Origin: Oscillospiraceae bacterium
GTDB taxonomy: Bacteria; Bacillota_A; Clostridia; Oscillospirales; Acutalibacteraceae
NCBI GenBank assembly: GCA_003519645.1
Contig: DOWI01000111.1
Location: 447 to 7,451, forward strand
Direction: 5' to 3'
Length of the DNA stretch: 7,005 bases
Position 1 is the first letter of the stretch, and the number at the start of each line of letters is the position of its first letter. A program made the position numbers and the translations under genes. Shown piece by piece: positions 1 to 5,295 of the stretch. Under the pieces are notes generated by a model. That model saw nothing but the letters and a program-made list of their open reading frames with translations, ran no database searches and was not told where the DNA came from.

Positions 1-126
1 CTCCGCCCGTCCGGAACCGAGCCGAAAATCAAGGCTTATATCACTGCTACAGGCTCCGATGCCGCCAAAGCCGCAGAAATGGCTAAAAAACTGACTGCGG
101 CAGCAAAGGAGCTTTTAAAAGTTTAA
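1..126 (+). CDS. Phosphoglucomutase/phosphomannomutase family enzyme, C-terminal end (partial)
   Basis: This is the 3' end of a gene that begins before the window; 41 codons and a TAA stop are present. The visible protein opens with the motif RPSGTEPKIKAY, the phosphate-binding loop of the C-terminal domain of alpha-D-phosphohexomutases, which interconvert sugar 1- and 6-phosphates through an active-site phosphoserine in the missing N-terminal part. The remaining residues form an Ala/Lys-rich helix typical of the end of this family. The exact substrate (glucose or mannose phosphate) cannot be told from this fragment. The PKIK form of the loop resembles the long clostridial phospho-sugar mutases, about 570 residues in full, but that is an inference. 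The enzyme would be cytosolic and has no evident link to the pilus genes. A hairpin terminator follows 9 bases after the stop. Confidence 0.9.
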   Translation, partial: LRPSGTEPKIKAYITATGSDAAKAAEMAKKLTAAAKELLKV

Positions 127-134
127 TAAAAATT

Positions 135-168
135 CGGGGTATCCTGGTTAGGGATACCCCGGATTTTT
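135..168. terminator. Bidirectional intrinsic terminator between the mutase gene and pilD
   Basis: A perfect 10-bp stem pairs 135-144 with 152-161 around a 7-base loop, and a run of five T follows at 164-168. On the opposite strand the stem is followed by an AATTTTTA run (complement of 127-134). It therefore suits both the + strand mutase gene and the converging minus-strand prepilin peptidase gene, whose stop is 38 bases away. Confidence 0.88.
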
Positions 169-206
169 ACTCCCATTAATCAGTGTTGTGCAGTGCTTTG
201 CTTTGG

Positions 207-962
207 TTACTTGCTGATAAGTGATAGATAGATATTGATTAATCTATCTCCTGCAAACATACATACAAGAACCGCGAATGCAATAAAGGGGCCAAAGGGT
301 ATTTCGGTTTTACCCTTTGCCCTTTTTATTACCATCAGGGTAATTCCGTATACTGCAGCAAAAAAAGATGAAAGAAGCATTGTTAGCAGGATCAGTTTCC
401 ACCCAAGCAGAAACCCACAAACTGCAAATAGCTTTACATCACCTTCACCAATGCCCCCGGTAAACAGGGCAATGACGAATAAAGGGACACTGATTGAGAA
501 CATGCCCAATAACCGTTCTATCCAAGTGAGTTCACGTGAGATAAGAGCCAGGAGCAAAGCACATACCCCGACAATTATATGAAATCGGTTTGGTATGATT
601 TTGTGATCATAGTCGATTAACCCAAGAACAATTAGGCTGGAACATACAACAGCGTATAGAAGTGATGAAAGCTGCAGGCCATTATTTATGTAGATCAGAT
701 AATAACATACAGCATTTGCTGCTTCGACCGCCGGATACCTCGGACTGATCGGCGATTTACAATAGCGGCATTTACCACGCAAAAATAGATAGCTGAGCAA
801 GGGAAACAGATCCAACCAATTTAGTCTATGGCTGCATCTGGGGCAGTTGGACGACCCCTTTACTACCGACTGCTTTAATGGGATTCGGTATATTAGTACA
901 TTTAAAAAGCTTCCAATTACCAGTCCGATCAGAACGATATAAATCCTTATAAATGGTTCCAT
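207..962 (-). CDS. pilD: Prepilin peptidase / N-methyltransferase (type IV leader peptidase)
   Basis: This is an integral membrane aspartyl protease that removes the short leader of type IV prepilins and, in the bifunctional form, methylates the new N-terminus. Numbered from the ATG at 962 (251 residues), it shows the N-terminal GSFLNVLIYRIP motif (residues 17-28), the cytoplasmic cysteine pairs CPRC (40-43) and CRYC (65-68) that bind zinc in the methyltransferase domain, and both catalytic aspartates: D117 in the DYDHKIIPN segment and D175 in GGIGEGDVK, the family's GxGxGD motif. An IPFGPF motif lies near the C-terminus and about seven or eight hydrophobic segments are visible. Length is normal. 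Start: an ATG at 974 is in frame, but the only Shine-Dalgarno (AAAGGA, 976-981) is 1 base from it and 13 bases from the ATG at 962, and 962 gives the usual distance to GSFLN. The gene is divergent from pilB, which supports a pilus role. ComC-type competence peptidases belong to the same family. Confidence 0.95.
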   Translation of the reverse strand: MEPFIRIYIVLIGLVIGSFLNVLIYRIPLKQSVVKGSSNCPRCSHRLNWLDLFPLLSYLFLRGKCRYCKSPISPRYPAVEAANAVCYYLIYINNGLQLSSLLYAVVCSSLIVLGLIDYDHKIIPNRFHIIVGVCALLLALISRELTWIERLLGMFSISVPLFVIALFTGGIGEGDVKLFAVCGFLLGWKLILLTMLLSSFFAAVYGITLMVIKRAKGKTEIPFGPFIAFAVLVCMFAGDRLINIYLSLISK

Positions 963-975
963 AATAAGATGCATG

Positions 976-981
976 TCCTTT
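976..981 (-). promoter_or_regulatory. Ribosome binding site of pilD
   Basis: AAAGGA on the minus strand. It is only 1 base from the upstream in-frame ATG (974) and 13 bases from the ATG at 962. Neither spacing is ideal, but only the second is workable, so it favours 962 as the start. Confidence 0.5.
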
Positions 982-1051
982 CATGGTTTGAAATGGGCAT
1001 TTTTGTTTAGGTCGATAGAACTTTTTTCAACCTATTTCTCCTGTATTCATT

Positions 1052-1078
1052 AATTATATGCTATATTAGCATATAATT
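1052..1078. repeat. Perfect inverted repeat in the pilD-pilB divergent region
   Basis: Two perfect 11-base arms (AATTATATGCT at 1052-1062 and its complement at 1068-1078) flank a 5-base spacer. The element lies about 90 bases from the pilD start and 46 bases upstream of the pilB -35 box. It is AT-rich and has no U tract, so it is not a terminator. Its symmetry and position would suit a repressor or activator site serving one or both genes. It contains TATAAT on each strand, so chance AT-rich symmetry is also possible. Confidence 0.5.
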
Positions 1079-1092
1079 TGTACTTACTGCAA
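1063..1092 (-). promoter_or_regulatory. Candidate weak promoter for pilD
   Basis: On the minus strand TTGCAG (1087-1092) and TAATAT (1063-1068) are separated by 18 bases. This would start transcription near 1056 and leave a leader of about 90 bases before pilD. The -10 box lies inside the inverted repeat at 1052-1078, so a protein bound there would block it. Matches to the sigma-A consensus are only moderate. Confidence 0.35.
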
Positions 1093-1123
1093 TCAAATCA
1101 TGTTAATAACCACAACTATAAAC

Positions 1124-1152
1124 TTGTTAATACCAAAAAATTGTGATATTAT
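1124..1152 (+). promoter_or_regulatory. Sigma-A-type promoter for pilB-pilT
   Basis: TTGTTA (1124-1129) and TATTAT (1147-1152) are separated by exactly 17 bases, and a TG at 1144-1145 forms an extended -10 element. Transcription should start near 1159, leaving a leader of about 45 bases. The position also argues that pilB cannot start at the in-frame TTG at 1143, because that codon lies inside the promoter. Confidence 0.72.
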
Positions 1153-1196
1153 GTTGTAGATATATACTGGTTTCATCAAATTTACATTATCTTTGC

Positions 1197-1204
1197 GGGG
1201 TGAT
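1197..1204 (+). promoter_or_regulatory. Ribosome binding site of pilB
   Basis: GGGGTGAT matches the anti-Shine-Dalgarno complement GGAGGTGAT except at one base. It overlaps the ATG at 1203 and stands 4 bases (8 from the G core) before an in-frame TTG at 1209. By spacing, TTG 1209 is the better start; ATG 1203 is the conventional choice. The two differ by two residues. Confidence 0.55.
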
Positions 1205-2891
1205 GTTTTTGCTCTCAAATAATGCTCCTCTGGGGGAGCTTCTTGTTGATATTAATGTTATTTCCAGGGAACAGCTTGATGAAGCACTTGCGCTTCAGAC
1301 AAGTACAGGGGGAAAGCCTTTAGGCGACGTGCTCCTTAGCATGGGATATATTACAGAAAAGCAGCTTATGAAGGCTTTGGAATATAGGTATAAAATTCCG
1401 TTTGTCGACTTGTCATCAATCGACATTCCATCGGAAATGTCACAGTATATCAGCGATGAAACGGCAAGAAAATATACCATTGCGGTGATTGCCAAAGAGG
1501 GAAGACAGCTGACAGTGGCAACCTCAGATCCGATGAACTTCCATGCGATTGATGATGTCAGGCTTGAAAGTAAGATGGATGTCAAAACAGTTCTTGCAAC
1601 GGCAACCGAGATAAAAAGCGCGATTGTGAAGCTTTATGAAACAACACAGACAAACGAAGCGGTTGAGGATATAAACAAGGAATACACAATTGACGAGGTT
1701 GAGGAGCTTAGTGAAAATATCAATGAAAACGTCGACAATGCTCCGGTAGTTCGTCTTGTGAATCTTATCATTAATCATGCCATTAACTCACGTGCAAGCG
1801 ATATCCATATTGAACCGATGGAGAATATTGTGAGGATACGGTTCAGAATCGATGGTCAGCTTTTTGAACAGCTTAGTATTACCAAATCGGCGCATGCTGC
1901 GGTTGTGACCCGTCTCAAGATTATGGGCGACATGGACATTGCAGAAAAAAGGATTCCGCAGGACGGACGCATACAGACCGTTTTCAACGGTGCGTCGGTT
2001 GATTTGAGACTCTCCGTGCTGCCTACCGTCAACGGGGAGAAAATTGTAATTCGTATTCTAGGGGGCAGAGGAGTTGCCCTTGACAGAAAAAAGCTTGGTT
2101 TCAGCGAAAAAAACTCATTACTTTTTGATGAAATTCTTAAAAACCCCAACGGTATCATACTGGTCTCGGGTCCAACAGGAAGCGGTAAGTCCACAACACT
2201 TTATACAGTCCTGAAAGAAATCAACAAGTCAGATATCAATATCATTACGGTAGAAGATCCGGTCGAGTATTATATGACCGGTATTAATCAGGTTCAGGTA
2301 AACCCGAAAGCCGGTCTGACATTTGCCAGTGGGCTTCGTTCAATTCTGAGACAAGACCCGGATGTCATCATGATTGGTGAAATCCGCGATTCCGAAACTG
2401 CTGAGATCGCTGTCCGTGCTTCGATAACAGGACATCTGGTTTTATCCACCATTCATACAAATGATTCGGCATCCACAGTAACAAGGCTTGTTGATATGGG
2501 CATTGAGTCCTTTCTTGTTGCCGCATCGCTGGTGGGCGTTATATCCCAGAGACTTGTTAGAAGAGTCTGCGATAAGTGTCAAACAAAAAGGATGACAAAT
2601 TCGATGGAAACAAAGCTTCTGAAGCTGCAAGAGCCTTGTGAGATTTATGAGGGCAAAGGTTGTCCTCACTGTAACGATACCGGCTATAAAGGTCGAATTG
2701 CAATTCATGAAGTGCTTGTTATGAACAGGGAGATGCGCGAACTTGTAGATAGGGGAGGCTCTACAGAGGAGCTCCGCAGAATGGCATCAGAATTTGGAAC
2801 GTCATCCTTAAGAGATAACTGTATCGAATTGGTTCTGAATGGTACAACTACGATTGAAGAGTTGATTAAGATCACCTATACAAGTGACTGA
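1203..2891 (+). CDS. pilB: Type IV pilus extension ATPase, PilB/GspE family
   Basis: This is a hexameric cytoplasmic ATPase that powers pilus assembly at the inner platform. Numbered from ATG 1203 (562 residues), the N-terminal part is an MshEN-type domain with two 24-residue helical repeats (9-32 and 39-62). The linker and N2 domain follow, with the segment SRASDIHIEP. The ATPase core shows Walker A GPTGSGKS (323-330, K329), an Asp box around E351-D352, Walker B ending in E393 (DVIMIGEIRD) and a His box with H411 and H418. The C-terminal zinc motif CDKC (456-459) with CPHC (487-490) separates PilB/GspE from PilT. Length is normal for PilB and too long for ComGA. The start is ATG 1203 or TTG 1209; the in-frame TTG at 1143 is excluded by the promoter. 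The Arg that opens each MshEN repeat in cyclic-di-GMP-binding relatives is Pro here. pilT follows after 31 bases, probably on the same transcript. Confidence 0.96.
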   Translation: MFLLSNNAPLGELLVDINVISREQLDEALALQTSTGGKPLGDVLLSMGYITEKQLMKALEYRYKIPFVDLSSIDIPSEMSQYISDETARKYTIAVIAKEGRQLTVATSDPMNFHAIDDVRLESKMDVKTVLATATEIKSAIVKLYETTQTNEAVEDINKEYTIDEVEELSENINENVDNAPVVRLVNLIINHAINSRASDIHIEPMENIVRIRFRIDGQLFEQLSITKSAHAAVVTRLKIMGDMDIAEKRIPQDGRIQTVFNGASVDLRLSVLPTVNGEKIVIRILGGRGVALDRKKLGFSEKNSLLFDEILKNPNGIILVSGPTGSGKSTTLYTVLKEINKSDINIITVEDPVEYYMTGINQVQVNPKAGLTFASGLRSILRQDPDVIMIGEIRDSETAEIAVRASITGHLVLSTIHTNDSASTVTRLVDMGIESFLVAASLVGVISQRLVRRVCDKCQTKRMTNSMETKLLKLQEPCEIYEGKGCPHCNDTGYKGRIAIHEVLVMNREMRELVDRGGSTEELRRMASEFGTSSLRDNCIELVLNGTTTIEELIKITYTSD

Positions 2892-2907
2892 TTGTAATAT
2901 CCAATAT

Positions 2908-2914
2908 AAAGGAG
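2908..2914 (+). promoter_or_regulatory. Ribosome binding site of pilT
   Basis: AAAGGAG stands 8 bases before the ATG at 2923. It settles the start against an in-frame GTG at 2884 that overlaps the pilB stop and has no comparable site. Confidence 0.85.
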
Positions 2915-2922
2915 CGGTAGAT

Positions 2923-3984
2923 ATGTCGAGTCCAATCAATGTTATTCTGAATAAAGCGGTAGAAAACAAGTGCTCTGATATCCATATCACAGTAGGCGTG
3001 CCGCCTATGGGAAGGATTGACGGGCAGCTGACTCCATTTGAGGGATACGATAGACTCAACAGTGATGATACCAGAACACTTTGCTATGCCCTAATGAATC
3101 AGGAGCAGATCAAAAAGCTGGAACAGAACGGAGAGGTTGACTTTTCATATTCAATTCCATCTGTCGGGCGATTCCGTGTTAATATTTTTAAGCAAAGAGG
3201 CTCCTATTCAGTTGTTTTGCGTGTACTTTCAAGCAAAATTCCGACCATTGATGAGCTGGGGCTTCCTCCGATTTTTAAAGAGCTGGCACTAAAGCCAAGG
3301 GGCTTGATTCTTGTTACCGGCCCTACCGGCAGTGGTAAATCCACAACCCTTGCATCGCTCATTGATTATATCAATAATAACCGAAGAGGACACATTCTCA
3401 CACTTGAAGACCCGATTGAATATCTTCACAAGCATAACCGATGCATTGTGAACCAGCGTGAAATTGGTGATGACAGTCATAGCTTTTCATCCGCGCTTCG
3501 TGCCTCACTGCGTGAGGATCCTGATGTTTTGCTTGTCGGTGAAATGCGCGACTTGGAAACCATATCTATTGCAATTTCCGCAGCAGAAACAGGACATCTG
3601 GTTCTTTCAACGCTACATACTGTCAACGCGGCTCAAACTGTTGACAGAATTATTGATATGTTCCCAAGCAATCAGCAGCAGCAGATCAAAGTGCAGCTTT
3701 CAGGTGTTTTACAGGGGGTAATTTCGCAGCAGCTTCTGCGTGTGATGGGCGGACATGGACGCGTTGCGGCACTCGAGATACTTCTCTTTACCGATGCAAT
3801 CCGGAATGTTATACGCGAAGGAAAAACGCAACAGATACCGTCCATGATGCAGACAGCGTTTTCACAGGGAATGTTGACCATGGATTACTCACTTGCTCAG
3901 CTTGTTAAAAACAGAAAGATAACGCTGCAGGAAGCCACACTACATTGTACCGACGCGGAAATGTTGAGACGTTATTTGATATAA
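2923..3984 (+). CDS. pilT: Type IV pilus retraction ATPase, PilT
   Basis: This is a hexameric cytoplasmic ATPase that depolymerises the pilus and so drives retraction and twitching. The 353-residue length is typical of the family. The N-terminal domain has SDIHITVG and the segment GRIDGQL. The core has Walker A GPTGSGKS (133-140, K139), an Asp box LEDPIEY (161-167), Walker B DVLLVGEMRD with E207, and a His box GHLVLSTLHT (224-233, H225 and H232). The PilT-type signature AIRNVIREGKTQQI (292-305) is present, while the tetracysteine zinc motif of PilB is absent, so this is the retraction rather than the extension motor. Start ATG 2923 is set by AAAGGAG 8 bases upstream. It probably shares the pilB promoter, since only 31 bases separate the genes. 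The stop codon lies inside the stem of the following terminator. Related PilU or GspE2-type proteins cannot be wholly excluded, but the C-terminal signature favours PilT. Confidence 0.95.
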   Translation: MSSPINVILNKAVENKCSDIHITVGVPPMGRIDGQLTPFEGYDRLNSDDTRTLCYALMNQEQIKKLEQNGEVDFSYSIPSVGRFRVNIFKQRGSYSVVLRVLSSKIPTIDELGLPPIFKELALKPRGLILVTGPTGSGKSTTLASLIDYINNNRRGHILTLEDPIEYLHKHNRCIVNQREIGDDSHSFSSALRASLREDPDVLLVGEMRDLETISIAISAAETGHLVLSTLHTVNAAQTVDRIIDMFPSNQQQQIKVQLSGVLQGVISQQLLRVMGGHGRVAALEILLFTDAIRNVIREGKTQQIPSMMQTAFSQGMLTMDYSLAQLVKNRKITLQEATLHCTDAEMLRRYLI

Positions 3985-4023
3985 AAGGAGCGCCGGATTC
4001 AAAATCTGGCGCTCCTTTTATAT
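3979..4023. terminator. Strong bidirectional terminator shared by pilT and the convergent gene
   Basis: A 20-bp stem pairs 3979-3998 with 4004-4023 around a 5-base loop. The only imperfection on the + strand RNA is one G-U pair (3995 with 4007). The GC-rich core GGAGCGCC is flanked by AAAA on one side and TTTT on the other, so it works as an intrinsic terminator in both directions. The pilT stop codon (3982-3984) is part of the stem, and the minus-strand gene ends 9 bases beyond it. Confidence 0.92.
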
Positions 4024-4032
4024 CAGCATTTC

Positions 4033-5172
4033 TTAATATCTGGAAAATGCCAACAGGTCATTTGTATACAAAATGTCAAAGTCAGTGAATCCCAGTTTGA
4101 TTACATCCGGCTTTTTTATCCCTAAAACAACGTCTCTCGCCTTAGAAATAAATTCTTCGGATATAGCAGGCCAATAATGATCCGGATAGTCTGCGTTCTG
4201 CCATTCACCAAGCAGCTCTGAATAAACCAACGGAACATAGGCATATGCGTGACTGCTCCAGTCAACACTGTCAACGACAATATAAGCACCGAAATCAATT
4301 GCATAATACCCGCCTGTCAGCAGCTCAACATTTTTTATACGTCCCGCTATGGCATTGTATACGTTCAATTTTGACTGGTTACTAATTGTACAGTCCTCAA
4401 GAACCGAATGAAACCGCTGCTGACGGATACGCTGTAGCATGGTCGGGGAAAGTCCGATGGATTCATCGCCCCTTTCCTGGGATAGCCTGTGTGATATTGC
4501 ATCGCTGATAAGCTGTGACATCTCGTCGTAATGAACCTGAGCGGTATAATTTTTAAGCGTGGGGCGCAGATATTCAAGCTTAGAAGTGGATATCAGTTGT
4601 GCCAGCAGGGCTTCATTTTTCAGTAGTTCATCCTTGTCGCAGCGTGACAGGTATACAATGTTGAGATGTTGGTAAAACGTTGTGTCCGGGAACACATGAA
4701 ATTTTCTGCAAAAGTCGTCAACTGAAAGATTTTGGATACGCATGATTTCAACCGATCGAATAAATATATCTTCCCATGGGAGATCTGTATGCCCGATCAG
4801 CGTGTCATTAAAGTCATCTCTTTTATTATCCTTCATCCAAGCGCAAACAATTGTAAAGAGATCAACAGCCCGCTTGTTGTCTGGATTGTACTGGCAATAT
4901 ATCCATCCGATATCGAACAGATTGGATGTTATCCGATAAGGAAAGTTCATTTTCAGTTGATCGAATTCTTCTTCGGTACATAGATTTGTCAGCTGAAAAA
5001 CATAATTAAAATCTGTAGTAGAAAGATCTAAAAAGTCTGTACCGCTACGAATGCGGTCAATTATCTCAACTGCTGAATCTTCTTTTTTAAGGGCAAAATC
5101 ATAAGGCATTGGGAAATCAACTTCCAGCTGAAGCTTGATTTCGTTAAGTTGTACGGGTACAAAATCCAGCAA
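4033..5172 (-). CDS. Unrecognised soluble protein, second gene of the two-gene unit
   Basis: I do not recognise a family. The protein has 379 residues from the TTG at 5172, no signal peptide and no membrane segment, so it is presumably cytosolic. The first 270 residues look mostly alpha-helical, with scattered Trp (90, 112, 133) and many acidic residues. The C-terminal part (about 287-379) begins with a strand-like stretch, GGYYAIDFGAYIVVD, then has W305, W324, H332 and W334 and a closing helix with a KPD segment, which suggests a separate C-terminal domain. I see no nucleotide-binding, nuclease, protease or zinc motif. Start: the frame is open to a GTG at 5223, but that codon has no ribosome site, whereas AGGAGG and GGAGG (5177-5188) stand 10 and 4 bases before TTG 5172. 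The gene follows the coiled-coil membrane protein on the same strand, with no promoter I could find between them, so co-transcription is likely. A resemblance to EH-signature (ZorC-like) proteins is conceivable but not shown by any motif. Confidence 0.8.
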   Translation of the reverse strand: MLDFVPVQLNEIKLQLEVDFPMPYDFALKKEDSAVEIIDRIRSGTDFLDLSTTDFNYVFQLTNLCTEEEFDQLKMNFPYRITSNLFDIGWIYCQYNPDNKRAVDLFTIVCAWMKDNKRDDFNDTLIGHTDLPWEDIFIRSVEIMRIQNLSVDDFCRKFHVFPDTTFYQHLNIVYLSRCDKDELLKNEALLAQLISTSKLEYLRPTLKNYTAQVHYDEMSQLISDAISHRLSQERGDESIGLSPTMLQRIRQQRFHSVLEDCTISNQSKLNVYNAIAGRIKNVELLTGGYYAIDFGAYIVVDSVDWSSHAYAYVPLVYSELLGEWQNADYPDHYWPAISEEFISKARDVVLGIKKPDVIKLGFTDFDILYTNDLLAFSRY

Positions 5173-5176
5173 ATTT

Positions 5177-5188
5177 CCTCCGCCTCCT
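5177..5188 (-). promoter_or_regulatory. Doubled ribosome binding site that decides the downstream gene's start
   Basis: On the minus strand AGGAGG and GGAGG stand in tandem, 10 and 4 bases before an in-frame TTG (5172). If the frame began at GTG 5223 these bases would encode a run of glycines, an unlikely sequence. They fit better as non-coding Shine-Dalgarno sequence. Confidence 0.65.
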
Positions 5189-5253
5189 GTAAAATCATTC
5201 GGTATGATTCTGCCATCTCGCACAAGCAGCCATTAGTTATATAGAATTTTATT

Positions 5254-5285
5254 GAGCACATCCATGTGTATACACATGGATGCTC
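5254..5285. repeat. Perfect 24-bp palindrome / hairpin between the two minus-strand genes
   Basis: Bases 5259-5282 are a perfect palindrome (half-site CATCCATGTGTA). As RNA the element folds as 13 pairs between 5254-5285, with a TATA loop and a 2-base bulge (CA) on one arm. No T run follows in either direction, so it is not a standard terminator. It lies 10 bases past the upstream gene's stop and roughly 80 to 110 bases before the downstream start. It could be an operator, an mRNA-processing or stabilising hairpin, or a partial attenuator. Confidence 0.7.
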
Positions 5286-5295
5286 CGAATTGATG

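Noticed and set aside
235..582. Open frame on the + strand antisense to pilD
   Set aside because: It lies opposite a gene with complete family motifs, has no recognisable product, and is a by-product of pilD codon use.
982..1050. Very short leader-peptide frames (7 codons) with an AGGAG on the minus strand upstream of pilD
   Set aside because: Two overlapping 7-codon frames occur by chance in AT-rich sequence, and there is no attenuator hairpin with a U run between them and pilD.
1143..1202. In-frame TTG at 1143 as the pilB start, adding 20 residues
   Set aside because: It lies within the -35/-10 promoter span, has no ribosome site, and the extra residues do not resemble the family; the GGGGTGAT site at 1197-1204 supports a start at 1203 or 1209.
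2884..2922. GTG at 2884 overlapping the pilB stop as a coupled pilT start
   Set aside because: AAAGGAG at 2908-2914 with ideal spacing points to ATG 2923, and the added residues are not PilT-like.
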